From positions 1 to 64,000 of the forward strand of contig NZ_JAFCNB010000004.1 of NCBI RefSeq assembly GCF_017896165.1: a stretch of DNA of 64,000 nucleotides, given 5' to 3'. The position numbers and the translations under genes are program-made. Positions 25,704-38,095 of the stretch are shown piece after piece. The notes beneath the pieces are model-generated. The model searched no databases, was not told where the DNA came from, and saw only the letters and a program-made list of their open reading frames with translations. Each line of letters begins with the position of its first letter. Position 1 is the first letter of the stretch. This DNA is from Microbispora oryzae. Its GTDB lineage: Bacteria; Actinomycetota; Actinomycetes; Streptosporangiales; Streptosporangiaceae.

Positions 25704-26032
25704 TGCCGGTCCCGCTCTACCAGGCCAAGGCCGAGCTGTTCAAGACGCTGGGCCATCCGCTGCGCATCCGGGTGCTCGAACTGTTGTGTGAGGGACCCCA
25801 GCAGGTCCGGGAGCTGCTGGCCGCGATCGAGGTGGAGCCGCCGAATCTGTCGCAGCAGCTGGCGGTGCTGCGCCGGGCGGGGCTGGTCACCGCACGGCGT
25901 GACGGGACGACCGTGGTCTACGAGCTGGCCGGGGCGGACGTGTCGGAGATGATGCGGGCGGCCCGCCGGATCCTCACCGAGCTGCTGGCCGACCAGTACG
26001 GACTCCTCGCCGAGCTGGAACAGACGACGTGA
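25703..26032 (+). CDS. ArsR-family winged-helix transcriptional regulator
   Basis: A 109-aa regulator. It opens AKAELFKTLGHPLRIRVLEL, the classic ArsR helix 1-2 pattern, followed by the winged helix PPNLSQQLAVLRRAGLVTARRDG. The metal-binding Cys motif (ELCVC type) is absent, so it probably does not sense arsenic or cadmium; some such members sense redox state or have lost metal sensing. It overlaps both neighbours (TGATG before, GTGA after), so it is likely an autoregulator of the DUF3073-ArsR-SulP operon. Confidence 0.87.
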   Translation: MPVPLYQAKAELFKTLGHPLRIRVLELLCEGPQQVRELLAAIEVEPPNLSQQLAVLRRAGLVTARRDGTTVVYELAGADVSEMMRAARRILTELLADQYGLLAELEQTT

Positions 26033-27744
26033 ACCTCCAGGAGGCACTGCGCCGGCTTCCGGATCTGCTGCCCGGACGCTCCGACTGGACCGCCGCGCGC
26101 CGCTCACCGGGCCGGGACCTGGTGGCCGGGCTGATCGTCGCGGTGGTGGCACTGCCGCTGGCGCTCGCGTTCGGCGTCTCCTCCGGGCTCGGCGCCCAGG
26201 CCGGCCTGGTGACCGCCATCGTCGCCGGAGCGCTCGCGGCCATATTCGGCGGCAGCAACCTGCAGGTGTCCGGCCCGACCGGCGCCATGACCGTCGTCCT
26301 CGTCCCCATCGTGCACACCTACGGCCCCGCCGGAGTGCTGATGGTCGGCCTGATGGCCGGGCTGGTGCTCCTGGCCCTGGCCGCGCTGCGGGCGGGACGG
26401 TTCGCCCAGCTCCTGCCGACCTCGGTCGTCGAAGGCTTCACCGCCGGGATCGCCGTGGTCATCGCGCTGCAGCAGGTCCCGGCCGCGCTCGGCGTGACAG
26501 CCGGAGACGGCGAGAAAGTGTGGCAGGTAGCGGCCGGCGCCGTGGCACGCTTCGCCGCGCATCCGACCTGGGCGGCGCCGCTCATGGCGCTGGCGGTGGC
26601 CGCGTCGATGCTGGCCGGCGCCCGGCTGCGGCCGGGTGTCCCGTTCTCCCTCCTCGGCGTCGCGGTCGCGACGCTGGGCGCCCAGGTGTTCTCGCTCGAT
26701 GTCGCCCGGATCGGGGCGTTGCCGGCCGGACTGCCCGCCCCGTCGCTCGGCTTCCTCCATCCCGGCATGGTGGGGACGCTCCTGCCGTCCGCGCTCGCAG
26801 TGGCGGCGCTGGCGGCGCTGGAGAGCCTGCTGTGCGCCACCGTCGCCGACGCGATGAGCGTCGGCGAGAAACACGACCCCGACCGGGAACTGTTCGGGCA
26901 GGGCATCGCCAACCTCGCCGCACCCCTTCTCGGCGGCGTGCCGGCGACCGCCGCCATCGCCCGCACCGCGGTGAACGTGCGCGCGGGGGCCCGGTCGAGG
27001 CTGGCCGCGCTCACCCACGCCGCCGTGCTCGCCGGCATCGTGCTCGCCGCCGGCCCCCTGGTCGGCCGGATCCCGCTCGCGGCGCTCGCGGGGGTGCTGC
27101 TGGCCACCACCGTCCGCATGGTCGAGGTCGGCTCCCTGCGCGCCCTGGCCCGCGCGACCCGCGGCGACGCCGTCGTGCTCGTCCTCACCTTCAGCGTGAC
27201 CGTCGTCTTCGACCTCATCACCGCGGTCGCCGCCGGTCTCGGCCTGGCCGTGGTGCTCGCGCTCCGCTCGGTCGCCCGGACCTCGCGGCTCGAGCAGGTC
27301 CCACTGGACGCCGGTGATCACGGCGAGGAGGAACAGCGGCTGCTCAGCGAGCACATCGTCGCCTACCGGTTCGACGGGCCGCTGTTCTTCGCCGCGGCCC
27401 ACCGGTTCCTGCTCGAGCTGTCCGAAGTGGCCGACGTCCGCGTGGTCATCCTGCGGATGTCACGGATCACCGCCCTGGACGCCACCGGCGCCCAGATCCT
27501 CGGCGACGCCGTCGTCCGCATGGAACGCCGTGGCATCACCGTTTTGATCTCCGGCGTCAAACCCGGGCACGACCAGGTCCTGGCCGCCCTCGGCGTCGCC
27601 GGCCACCTCTACCGCGACGGTCTGGTCTTCCCCGACACTCCCAGCGCCATCGCGCATGCCCGCGGCCTGCTGTACCACCACGGGCTCCTCCCGGCCGCCG
27701 GGGAACCCGGCCGCGTGACCACCACGGCGGATTCCGGCACGTAG
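26029..27744 (+). CDS. SulP-family anion transporter with STAS domain
   Basis: A 571-aa membrane transporter for sulfate, bicarbonate or related anions. The N-terminal Sulfate_transp core has many hydrophobic helices, with AGLIVAVVALPLALAFGVSS and GPTGAMTVVLVPI typical of SulP helices 1-3 and TAAIARTAVNVRAGARS for the later core. A C-terminal STAS domain shows RITALDATGAQILGDAVVR. Start GTG 26029 overlaps the ArsR stop. In Actinobacteria, SulP proteins near an ArsR-type regulator often act in bicarbonate uptake, but no carbonic anhydrase is fused or adjacent here, so the substrate is open. Confidence 0.88.
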   Translation: MNLQEALRRLPDLLPGRSDWTAARRSPGRDLVAGLIVAVVALPLALAFGVSSGLGAQAGLVTAIVAGALAAIFGGSNLQVSGPTGAMTVVLVPIVHTYGPAGVLMVGLMAGLVLLALAALRAGRFAQLLPTSVVEGFTAGIAVVIALQQVPAALGVTAGDGEKVWQVAAGAVARFAAHPTWAAPLMALAVAASMLAGARLRPGVPFSLLGVAVATLGAQVFSLDVARIGALPAGLPAPSLGFLHPGMVGTLLPSALAVAALAALESLLCATVADAMSVGEKHDPDRELFGQGIANLAAPLLGGVPATAAIARTAVNVRAGARSRLAALTHAAVLAGIVLAAGPLVGRIPLAALAGVLLATTVRMVEVGSLRALARATRGDAVVLVLTFSVTVVFDLITAVAAGLGLAVVLALRSVARTSRLEQVPLDAGDHGEEEQRLLSEHIVAYRFDGPLFFAAAHRFLLELSEVADVRVVILRMSRITALDATGAQILGDAVVRMERRGITVLISGVKPGHDQVLAALGVAGHLYRDGLVFPDTPSAIAHARGLLYHHGLLPAAGEPGRVTTTADSGT

Positions 27745-27843
27745 ACCGCGGGGTCGGCGGGCCGCGGACGGGTATGCGGGTAAGCAGGAGAAAGGGGCGT
27801 GCGGGCCCTCGCGGATGACGGGGACCCGAGCCGAGGGGGCGTA

Positions 27844-28719
27844 ATGACCATGCCCACGACCATGCCCGTCGTCGTCGGCGCCGACGGATCCGAGGCGTCG
27901 CTCCGCGCCGTCGACTGGGCCGGCGAGGAGGCGGCGCTGCGGGGCGCCCCGCTGCGGATCGTGCACGCGGCGCTGCTGTGGTCCGCGTACGTGCCGCTCG
28001 TCCCGCAGCCGCCGCGGTGGGCCGCGGCCGCGGAGGCCGCGGCGGACGAGATGCTGGGCGAGGCGCTGATCCGCGCCCGCGCGGGCCGTCCCCGCCTTGA
28101 GGCCGGAACGGAGACGATCGACGGCACGGCCCGGGAGGTGCTGCTCGCCCTGGCCGGGCGGGCCCAGCTCGTGGTGGTGGGCAGCCGGGGCCACGGGGGC
28201 TTCACGGAACTGCTGCTCGGCTCGGTGCCGCGCTACCTGGCCACCCGGGCGCCGTGTCCCGTGGCGGTGATCCGCGAACGGGCGGCCGGACCGCGGCGCG
28301 GGGAGATCGTGGTCGGCGTGACCGGCCGGCCCGACCAGGAACCCGTGCTCGACTACGCCTTCCGCGAGGCCGGGCTGCGGCGGGCGGACCTGCGGGCCGT
28401 GCACGCGTGGACACAGCCCGTCTCGGCGGGCCCCGGCGACATGCTGCCGCCGGTCTTCGATCCCGAGGCCGTAGCGGAGGAGGAGGCCCGCCTGCTCGCC
28501 GAGGCGCTGGCCGGGCGGGCGGACGCGCACCCCGACGTCACCCTCGTGCAGCACGTCGTCCGCGCGCACCCCGCGAAGGCGCTGATCGACGCGGCGGCCG
28601 GCGCCGACCTCCTGGTGATCGGCGCGCACGGCAGGGCGGCCGGCGTGCTCGGCCTGGGCGCCACCGCCCACGCCGTGCTGCACCACTGCCCCGGCCCCGT
28701 GATCGCGGTACGCCACTGA
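27844..28719 (+). CDS. Universal stress protein, two UspA domains (1)
   Basis: A 291-aa protein with tandem UspA domains. The start is ATG 27844 (MTMPTTMPVVVGADGSEASL). Domain 1 has a full ATP-binding signature, VVGSRGHGGFTELLLGS. Domain 2 has the degenerate IGAHGRAAGVLGLGATAH without the final Gly-Ser, so only one nucleotide may be bound. It is the first of four related tandem Usp genes in 18 kb. It stands 45 bp before pncB, likely in the same transcript. Tandem Usps of this kind belong to DosR-type dormancy regulons in mycobacteria (established), which is the likely setting here (inference). Confidence 0.88.
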   Translation: MTMPTTMPVVVGADGSEASLRAVDWAGEEAALRGAPLRIVHAALLWSAYVPLVPQPPRWAAAAEAAADEMLGEALIRARAGRPRLEAGTETIDGTAREVLLALAGRAQLVVVGSRGHGGFTELLLGSVPRYLATRAPCPVAVIRERAAGPRRGEIVVGVTGRPDQEPVLDYAFREAGLRRADLRAVHAWTQPVSAGPGDMLPPVFDPEAVAEEEARLLAEALAGRADAHPDVTLVQHVVRAHPAKALIDAAAGADLLVIGAHGRAAGVLGLGATAHAVLHHCPGPVIAVRH

Positions 28720-28764
28720 ACGCCCCGGCCGAGCCGGGCACGCGCCGGAGAGGGGAGGACGCTC

Positions 28765-30129
28765 ATGACGGGCGGGCTGGTCACCGACCTCTACGAGCTC
28801 AACATGGCGGCGAGCTACCTGCGCCGGGGGATGACGGACGCCGCGACCTTCAGCCTCTTCGTGCGCAGGCCGCCGGCGAACCGCGGCTTCCTGGTGGCGG
28901 CGGGCCTGGACGACTGCCTGAGCTACCTTGAGAGCTTCCGCTTCGGCGCCGCGGAACTCGACTATCTGGGCCGCCACCTGGGTTACGACCGCGACCTGCT
29001 GCGCGCACTCGAACGCCTCCGTTTCACCGGTGACGTGTGGGCGCTGCCGGAGGGCCGGGTGGCCCTGCCGGGCGAGCCGATCATCGAGGTGACCGCCCCG
29101 ATCGCCGAGGCCCAGCTCGTGGAGACCGTGCTGCTCAACCACGTCACCTTCCAGACGACCGTGGCGACCAAGGCGGTCAGGTGCGTGCTGGCGGCCGGGA
29201 AGGCGCGGGTGGTGGACTTCTCGATGCGGCGCACGCACGGCATCGAGGCCGCGATGACGGTCGCCCGCGTGTCGGCGATCGCCGGTTTCGCGGCGACGAG
29301 CAATGTGGAGGCCGCCCGCCGGTACGGGCTCTCCGCGGTCGGCACCATGGCCCATTCGTACGTCGAGGCGTTCGAGGACGACGAGGCGGCCTTCGCCGCG
29401 TTCGCCGCCGACCTCCCCGCGATCGCCCGGGCCCGTCCCGGCCGGGCGACCTTCCTGGTCGACACGTACGACACCGTCGCCGGGGTGCGGGCCGCGGTGG
29501 CGGTGGCCCGGCGCATGGGGCTGGGCGACCGGGTCGGGGTGCGGCTCGACTCCGGCGACCTTTTGGAGCTGTCCCTGGCCGCCCGCCGGATTCTCGACGA
29601 GTCGGGCATGCCCGGCGCGGAGATCCTCGCGAGCGGCGGGCTCGACGAGTTCTCCATCGCCGACCTGGTGGACGCGCGCGCCCCCATCGACGCGTACGCC
29701 GTCGGGACGAGGATGGGCGTAAGCGCCGACGCGCCGTACCTCGACAGCGCCTACAAGCTGGTCGCGTACGGCGACCGGCCGGTGATGAAGCTCTCCACCG
29801 GCAAGGTCACACTGCCCGGGGCCAAGCAGGTCTTCCGCGGCCCCGGCGGCGACGTCATCGGGCTGCGCGACGAGCCGCCGCCGCCCGGCTGCCGGCCGCT
29901 GCTGATCGAGGTCATGACGGGCGGCCGCCGCGCGGGCCCGCCCGAGGATCTCGGCGTGACGCGCGCCAGGTGCGCGGCCGACGTCGCCGGCCTGCCGGAG
30001 GCGGCGCGGGCCCTGCGCGCGCCGGTGGGGCCCCCGGTGCGGCACAGCGAGGCGCTCGACCGGCTCACCGCCGAGGTCGGCGCCAGGCTCCGGGCGGGAT
30101 CGGTGAGGAGACGACCATGGAGCGGATGA
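28765..30129 (+). CDS. pncB: Nicotinate phosphoribosyltransferase
   Basis: A 454-aa enzyme joining nicotinate and PRPP to form nicotinate mononucleotide in NAD salvage. The opening GLVTDLYELNMAASYLRRGM is the family signature, with VVDFSMRRTHGIEAAMTVAR and GVRLDSGDLLELSLAARRIL as further conserved segments. Start ATG 28765 follows GGGGAGGA. It lies between a Usp gene and polX; its end overlaps polX by 13 nt. Mycobacterial DosR regulons also hold an NAPRT gene (pncB2), which supports the stress-island interpretation. Confidence 0.9.
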   Translation: MTGGLVTDLYELNMAASYLRRGMTDAATFSLFVRRPPANRGFLVAAGLDDCLSYLESFRFGAAELDYLGRHLGYDRDLLRALERLRFTGDVWALPEGRVALPGEPIIEVTAPIAEAQLVETVLLNHVTFQTTVATKAVRCVLAAGKARVVDFSMRRTHGIEAAMTVARVSAIAGFAATSNVEAARRYGLSAVGTMAHSYVEAFEDDEAAFAAFAADLPAIARARPGRATFLVDTYDTVAGVRAAVAVARRMGLGDRVGVRLDSGDLLELSLAARRILDESGMPGAEILASGGLDEFSIADLVDARAPIDAYAVGTRMGVSADAPYLDSAYKLVAYGDRPVMKLSTGKVTLPGAKQVFRGPGGDVIGLRDEPPPPGCRPLLIEVMTGGRRAGPPEDLGVTRARCAADVAGLPEAARALRAPVGPPVRHSEALDRLTAEVGARLRAGSVRRRPWSG

Positions 30130-31841
30130 ACGACGAGGTGGCGGCGCTCCTGCAGGAGTACGCCGACCTGATCGCGATCACCGGCGGCGACGCGTTCAAG
30201 ATCCGGGTCTACGAGAAGGCGGCGCGTTCCGTCGGCGGCTTCGCCCAGGACATCGCGGGGCTCGACGAGCGCGGGCTGCGCCGCATCCCGAACGTCGGCG
30301 CGTCCATCGCCGCGAAGATCGACGAGTACGCCCACACCGGGGCGATCCATCAGCTGGAGGAGCTGCGCGCGCGGGTGCCCGCGGGGGTCCGGCTGCTGAC
30401 GACGATCCCCACGCTGGGGCCGAAGAAGGCGATGGTGCTCTACCGGGAGCGCGGCATCGACTCGGTCGAGTCGCTGGAGCGGGCCATCCACGCGGGAGCC
30501 CTGCAGGGGCTGCCCGGCTTCGGCGCGAGGACCGAGGAGAACCTGCTGCACGGCATCCAGGTGCTGGGCAAGACCGGCAGACGGGTGCACATCGGGCTGG
30601 CCATGCCGCTCGCCGAGGACATCGTGGCGCGGCTGGCGGCCGTGCCCGGCTGCGACCGCTGCGCGTACGCCGGGTCGCTGCGCCGGATGAAGGACACGAT
30701 CGGGGACATCGACGTCCTGGCCACGGCCGACGACTCCGCGCCGCTGATGTCGGCGTTCACGGCGCTGCCCTGCGTCACCGAGGTCGTCGCGCGCGGTGAG
30801 ACCAAGTGCTCGGTGCGGACGCCGACGCTACAGGTCGACCTGCGGGTGGTCCGCCGGGACTCGTGGGGCGCGGCGCTCCAGTACTTCACCGGATCCAAGG
30901 CGCACAACATCCGGACGCGCGAGATCGCGGTGCACCGGAAGCTGAAACTGTCCGAATACGGCGTCTTCGACGTGAACACGGGCGCCAGGATCGCCTCCGC
31001 GCGGGAGGAGGACGTGTACGCGATGCTCGGCCTGCCGTGGATCCCGCCGGCCCTGCGGGAGGACGGCGGCGAGATCGAGGCCGCCGTGCTGGGGGAACTG
31101 CCGCGCCTCGCCACGGACGCCGACATCCGGGGCGATCTGCACACCCACACCCGCCTCAGCGACGGGCTGGCCACACTGGAGGAGATGGCGGCGGCCGCCG
31201 CCGCGCGCGGGTACGCGTACTACGCGGTCACCGATCACGCGCCGAACCTGTACATGCAGCGCATGACCGACGACAAGGCGCTCGACCAGCGCGAGCGGGT
31301 GCGCCGGCTGGGCTCGGCGCATCCCGGCACGCGCTTCCTCCACGGCACCGAGCTCAACCTCGACCCGGACGGCGAGGTCGACTGGCCGCCGGAGTTCCTG
31401 GCCGGATTCGACGTGTGCGTCGCCTCCGTGCACTCCCACTTCACCCTGCCGCGGGCGCGGATGACCAGGCGGCTGGTGCGGGCGTGCGAGAACCCGCACA
31501 TCAAGATCATCGGTCATCCCACCGGCAGGGTCATCGGCAGGCGCGAACCGGTCGACGCCGACTGGGAGGAGGTGTTCGCGGCATGCGCCCGCACCGGCAC
31601 CGCCCTGGAGATCGACGCGTTCCCCGACCGGCTCGACCTGCCCGCCGGCCTCGCGCGACGGGCGCTCGGCCACGGCGTGGTCTTCTCCATCGGCAGCGAC
31701 GCCCACGCGGTGCCTCATCTGGCCAACATGAGGTACGGCGTCGGCATCGCCCAGCGGGCCTGGCTCGACCCCGGCCACGTGATCAACACATGGCCGCCGG
31801 ACCGCCTGCTGCGATTCCTCGGCGACGGGCGGGGCCGGTGA
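30117..31841 (+). CDS. polX: DNA polymerase/3'-5' exonuclease PolX
   Basis: A 574-aa bacterial X-family DNA polymerase with a C-terminal PHP domain, used in base-excision and gap-filling repair. The N-terminal 8-kDa/HhH part shows FKIRVYEKAARSVGGF and LRRIPNVGASIAAKIDEY. The nucleotidyl-transferase Asp pair is in DTIGDIDVLATA, with a third Asp in LQVDLRVVRRD. The PHP exonuclease metal site is visible as GDLHTHTRLSDG, AVTDHAPN, HGTELNLD and IGSDAH. Start ATG 30117 overlaps the pncB end; further upstream codons are in the pncB region. Confidence 0.9.
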   Translation: MERMNDEVAALLQEYADLIAITGGDAFKIRVYEKAARSVGGFAQDIAGLDERGLRRIPNVGASIAAKIDEYAHTGAIHQLEELRARVPAGVRLLTTIPTLGPKKAMVLYRERGIDSVESLERAIHAGALQGLPGFGARTEENLLHGIQVLGKTGRRVHIGLAMPLAEDIVARLAAVPGCDRCAYAGSLRRMKDTIGDIDVLATADDSAPLMSAFTALPCVTEVVARGETKCSVRTPTLQVDLRVVRRDSWGAALQYFTGSKAHNIRTREIAVHRKLKLSEYGVFDVNTGARIASAREEDVYAMLGLPWIPPALREDGGEIEAAVLGELPRLATDADIRGDLHTHTRLSDGLATLEEMAAAAAARGYAYYAVTDHAPNLYMQRMTDDKALDQRERVRRLGSAHPGTRFLHGTELNLDPDGEVDWPPEFLAGFDVCVASVHSHFTLPRARMTRRLVRACENPHIKIIGHPTGRVIGRREPVDADWEEVFAACARTGTALEIDAFPDRLDLPAGLARRALGHGVVFSIGSDAHAVPHLANMRYGVGIAQRAWLDPGHVINTWPPDRLLRFLGDGRGR

Positions 31842-31856
31842 GGCCCGCGCCCCGCC

Positions 31857-32117
31857 TCACCAGAGCCGGCTCGACGAGGCGGCCGCGGCGATGTCCTGCG
31901 ACGTGGTGGCCATCAGCTTGTCCGCCAGGTCGCCCAGCGCCCGGGCGACGGCCAGTTCGTCCCCGATCTCGGCCACCGGGCGGTCGGCCGGATTGCGCTT
32001 GGCGTGCCCGTCGCCCGTCAGACGCCCGCCGTTCCCGGTGGACAGCACGGCCCTCGCCGACGTCGCGTCGCCCTCCTCGCTGATGAAGATCTGCACGTTC
32101 CACTGCTTGGCTTCCAT
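31857..32117 (-). CDS. DUF1876 (dsRBD-fold) small protein
   Basis: An 86-aa protein from ATG 32117. It begins EAKQWNVQIFISEEGDATSA and continues VLSTGNGGRLTGDGHAKRNP, which match the DUF1876 family, whose known structure has a double-stranded-RNA-binding-like fold. A Mycobacterium homologue (Rv2632c/Rv1738 type) is hypoxia-induced and resembles hibernation factors (established for Rv1738). That fits the surrounding Usp, hydrogenase and NAPRT genes. It is convergent with polX (15 bp gap). Confidence 0.85.
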   Translation of the reverse strand: MEAKQWNVQIFISEEGDATSARAVLSTGNGGRLTGDGHAKRNPADRPVAEIGDELAVARALGDLADKLMATTSQDIAAAASSSRLW

Positions 32118-32231
32118 GGCAACCCCCTGCCAGGACGTTCGGTGCCGCATCCGGCCGCCTCACTCGTATCCACGGTACGTTCCCGCCGGGCGGACGCGGG
32201 CACGAGGTCCGGGACCGCGCTACCGGCCCCG

Positions 32232-35039
<2,808 letters not shown>

Positions 35040-35041
35040 GG

Positions 35042-35896
35042 TTACCTGACCACGGCGACGGGGCAGTGGGCGTGGTGCAGGACGGCCCGGCCGACCGAGC
35101 CGAGCAGCGCGGACGCGACGCCGCCGCGGCCCCGGGAGCCGACGACGAGCAGGCGCGACCGCCGGGAGGCGTCGCAGAGGCCGATCACGGGATGGGCGGC
35201 CGGCGTGTCCAGCTCGATCTTCAGGTCGCCGCCGTGCCGCTCACACCAGCCCGCGAGCCTTCCCATCGCGTAGTCGCGCTGCGCCCGCCGCACCTCGTCC
35301 GGGTCGAAGGCGATCCCCGGCGGGGCGTAGACCTGCGGAGGCAGCTCCCAGGCGTACACCGCGCGCACGGCGCACTCCCGCAGCCGGGCCTCCTCCACGG
35401 CGTAGGCCATCGCCGTCTCGGCGCCGGGCGAACCGTCGTATCCGACGGCGATCTCGGCACGCGCCTCGGTCGGCACCGGCCGCACGACGACCACCGGGAC
35501 GGGCACGCTCCCCGCGACCCGGGCGCTGACCGAGCCGAGCAGCATGCCCGAGAAGCCGCCCAGCCCGCGGCTGCCCACGACCAGCTCGACGGCCTCGGCC
35601 GCCTGCTCGCGCAGCGCCCCGACCGGATGACCCTCCACGAGCTCGGCGGTCACGTCGATCTCCGGCCGCACCGCCCGCGCCGCGCGCTCGGCGTCGCTCA
35701 GGATCTGCCCGCCGGACCTGACCATGCGGTCGTACATGTCGGGGATCGGATAGGAGGGCACGTCGTACGGCAGCCGGTCCACGACATGCACCACACGCAG
35801 GGGAGCGCCCCTCCGCGCGGCGTCGTCGGCCGCCCACGCCACGGCCTCGGCGGCGCACGCCGAGCCGTCGGTGCCCACGACGACGGGTGCGGACAT
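35042..35896 (-). CDS. Universal stress protein, two UspA domains (2)
   Basis: A 284-aa tandem Usp from ATG 35896 ([20 protein letters not shown]), with GGAGAGGAG upstream. Both domains have full ATP-binding signatures: [17 protein letters not shown] and [17 protein letters not shown]. It is the first gene of a Usp-ATPase transcript and lies divergent from the hydrogenase operon across about 160 bp, a shared control region. Confidence 0.88.
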   Translation of the reverse strand: MSAPVVVGTDGSACAAEAVAWAADDAARRGAPLRVVHVVDRLPYDVPSYPIPDMYDRMVRSGGQILSDAERAARAVRPEIDVTAELVEGHPVGALREQAAEAVELVVGSRGLGGFSGMLLGSVSARVAGSVPVPVVVVRPVPTEARAEIAVGYDGSPGAETAMAYAVEEARLRECAVRAVYAWELPPQVYAPPGIAFDPDEVRRAQRDYAMGRLAGWCERHGGDLKIELDTPAAHPVIGLCDASRRSRLLVVGSRGRGGVASALLGSVGRAVLHHAHCPVAVVR

Positions 35897-36056
35897 GACG
35901 TCTCCTCTCCGGAGCCGGGCGAATCCGTCCATACCCGCCGATGAGCTGATCACCCTGACCCAACCTGCCCGGATAGCGCATTCCGCTCTTCTCCGTCACC
36001 CGGAGTAATGTGGACAGCGGAGTTCACGACGCGCCGACGGGTGAAGGGAGCCGCCC

Positions 36057-37130
36057 ATGGACGCCGTCGTCATCCGCTCGCTCGACCCCCTCATCGGGGA
36101 ACTGCGATCGCGCGGGTACACCGTGGTGGGACCCGTGTCACGAGACGAAGTCATCCGCATGTCGGAGATCGACGCCGAGTCCGATCTGCCCGCCGGGCTC
36201 ACCGACGAGCAGGCGCCCGGCCGCTACCGCCTGGGCCCGGCGGGCGACGGGATGTTCTTCGGCTTCGCCGCGAGCCCCGACTCGGCCAAACGGTTCACCC
36301 AGCCGCCGAGCCGGACCCTGTTCCGCATGCACGGCGAGACCGTCGAGGAACCGGAGGAGCCGGCGCCCAAGGTCGCGCTGCTCGGCATCCGGGCCTGCGA
36401 TCTGGCCGCGCTGGCCGTACAGGACCGGGTGTTCCTCGGCGGCAGGCACCCCGACCCCGGCTACCGGCGCCGGCGGGAGAACCTGTTCCTCGTCGCGGTC
36501 AACTGCGCGGTGCCCGGCGGCACCTGCTTCTGCGTCTCGATGGGCACCGGGCCCAGAGCGACGAGCGGGTACGACCTGGCGCTCACCGAGCTGGCCGGCC
36601 CGCACCGGTTCGTCGCCGAGGCGGGCGGCGAGCGCGGCGCGGAGATCCTCCGGCTCCTGCCGCACGATCCGGCGACCGAGGCCGATCTCCACGCGGCCCG
36701 CGAGGTGTCCCGCTGTGCGGCCGAGCACATGGGACGGAGCGTGGACACCGACGGGATCAAGGAGCGGGTGGCCTCCGCCCCCGAGTCGCCGCAGTGGCAG
36801 GAGGTGGCCTCCCGCTGCCTCACCTGCGCCAACTGCACGATGGTCTGCCCCACCTGCTTCTGCACCACCGTGGAGGACTTCACCGATCTCGGCGACGGGA
36901 CCGCCGGGCGGACCGAGCGGTGGGACTCCTGCTTCACCCTCGGATTCACCGAGGTCGGCGGGGCCCCGGTCCGCGGGTCGGGGGCCGCCCGCTACCGCCA
37001 GTGGCTGACGCACAAGTTCTCGACCTGGTTCGACCAGTTCGGCACGTCCGGCTGTATCGGCTGCGGGAGGTGCATCACGTGGTGCCCGGTGGGGATCGAC
37101 GTGACCGAAGAGCTGGCGAAGCTGCGATGA
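36057..37130 (+). CDS. hydB: Group 3b [NiFe]-hydrogenase beta subunit (4Fe-4S)
   Basis: A 357-aa iron-sulfur subunit of the sulfhydrogenase HydB type, which passes electrons between the small subunit and the flavoprotein. Two ferredoxin-like cluster motifs are present: CLTCANCTMVCPTCFC and CIGCGRCITWCPVG, with further Cys in GTCFCVSMG. Start ATG 36057 follows GAAGGGAG. It is the first gene of a tightly packed operon (beta, gamma, delta, alpha, protease), the same order as in archaeal hydBGDA and in the hypoxia-induced Hyd3 of Mycobacterium smegmatis. The stop overlaps the next start (ATGA). Confidence 0.9.
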   Translation: MDAVVIRSLDPLIGELRSRGYTVVGPVSRDEVIRMSEIDAESDLPAGLTDEQAPGRYRLGPAGDGMFFGFAASPDSAKRFTQPPSRTLFRMHGETVEEPEEPAPKVALLGIRACDLAALAVQDRVFLGGRHPDPGYRRRRENLFLVAVNCAVPGGTCFCVSMGTGPRATSGYDLALTELAGPHRFVAEAGGERGAEILRLLPHDPATEADLHAAREVSRCAAEHMGRSVDTDGIKERVASAPESPQWQEVASRCLTCANCTMVCPTCFCTTVEDFTDLGDGTAGRTERWDSCFTLGFTEVGGAPVRGSGAARYRQWLTHKFSTWFDQFGTSGCIGCGRCITWCPVGIDVTEELAKLR

Positions 37131-38095
37131 CCGCCCAGGCCGTGCCCGGAACCGCGTCCCAGGCGGTGCCCGGGACCGTGCCCGGGACCGTGCCCGAGAC
37201 CGTGCCCGAGACCGTGCCCCCGCCGTGGCCGCAGACCCGGCCCGGGCCCGCGCCGGAGCCCGCGCCGCGGGCGCGTCCGATGACCCCGGCGCCGTACCGG
37301 GTGCGGTCGCGGCGGCCCGACCGGGCCGACACGGTGACGCTGTCGCTGGAGCCGGTGCGCGGCAGGTGCGCGCCCGCCCTGCCCGGCCAGTTCACCATGC
37401 TGTACGCCGCGGGGGTCGGCGAGGTGCCGATGTCGGTCAGCGGCCGGACCAGGCACGGCGGGTACGTGCACACCGTCAGGGCGGTCGGCGCGGTCAGCGA
37501 GGCCCTGTGCGCCAAACGGCCGGGAGAGATCATCGGAGTGCGCGGGCCGTTCGGCACCGCCTGGGACCTCGCCGCGGCGGAGGGCCTCGACGTGGTCGTG
37601 GCCGCGGGCGGGCTCGGCATCGCGCCGCTGCGTCCCCTGGTGCGCGAGCTGCTCCGGCGCAGATCCGGCTACGGGCGGATCAGCGTGATCATGGGCACCC
37701 GCACCCCCGCGACCCTCGTCTACGCCCGCGAGCTCGCCCACTGGCGTGAGTACGGGCTGGACGTGCAGGTGACCGTCGATCATCCGGATCCGGCGGACGC
37801 CGGGTGGACCGGGCCGGTCGGCCTGGTCACCCGGCTCATCGACCGCGTGGTGTTCCAGCCCCGGAGCACCTTCGCCTACGTCTGCGGGCCCGAACCCATG
37901 ATGCGCGCCACCGCCGCCGAGCTGACCCGCCGCGGGGTGGCGCCGGAGCGGGTGGAGCTGTCGATCGAGCGCAACATGAAGTGCGGCATCGGCTGGTGCG
38001 GCCACTGCCAGCTCGGCCCCCTGATGCTGTGCCTGGACGGCCCCGTGGTCAACTACGGCCGGGTGGCCCACCTGCTCGCCGTGCGGGAGCTGTGA
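37127..38095 (+). CDS. hydG: Group 3b [NiFe]-hydrogenase gamma subunit (FAD/NAD(P), 2Fe-2S)
   Basis: A 322-aa ferredoxin-NADP reductase-like subunit that binds FAD and NAD(P). Its core starts near residue 55 ([20 protein letters not shown]), with FAD motif EVPMSVSGR, nucleotide loop [15 protein letters not shown] and a C-terminal 2Fe-2S motif [13 protein letters not shown] plus a fourth Cys in LMLCLDG. The first 50 residues are an unusual Pro/Thr/Val repeat ([18 protein letters not shown]) encoded by 12-nt DNA repeats and absent from the family core. It overlaps both neighbours by 4 and 1 nt. Confidence 0.88.
   Translation: MTAQAVPGTASQAVPGTVPGTVPETVPETVPPPWPQTRPGPAPEPAPRARPMTPAPYRVRSRRPDRADTVTLSLEPVRGRCAPALPGQFTMLYAAGVGEVPMSVSGRTRHGGYVHTVRAVGAVSEALCAKRPGEIIGVRGPFGTAWDLAAAEGLDVVVAAGGLGIAPLRPLVRELLRRRSGYGRISVIMGTRTPATLVYARELAHWREYGLDVQVTVDHPDPADAGWTGPVGLVTRLIDRVVFQPRSTFAYVCGPEPMMRATAAELTRRGVAPERVELSIERNMKCGIGWCGHCQLGPLMLCLDGPVVNYGRVAHLLAVREL
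37166..37213 (+). repeat. Four 12-nt tandem repeats in the hydG 5' end
   Basis: Four consecutive 12-mers, GTGCCCGGGACC twice then GTGCCCGAGACC twice, with a fifth diverged unit at 37142. They encode the VPGT/VPET repeat ahead of the folded domain and look slippage-prone. Confidence 0.8.

Noticed and set aside
27460-30045. 861-codon minus-strand open frame opposite Usp and pncB
   Set aside because: Composition is Arg/Gly/His-rich without motifs; both plus-strand genes beneath it are clear family members.
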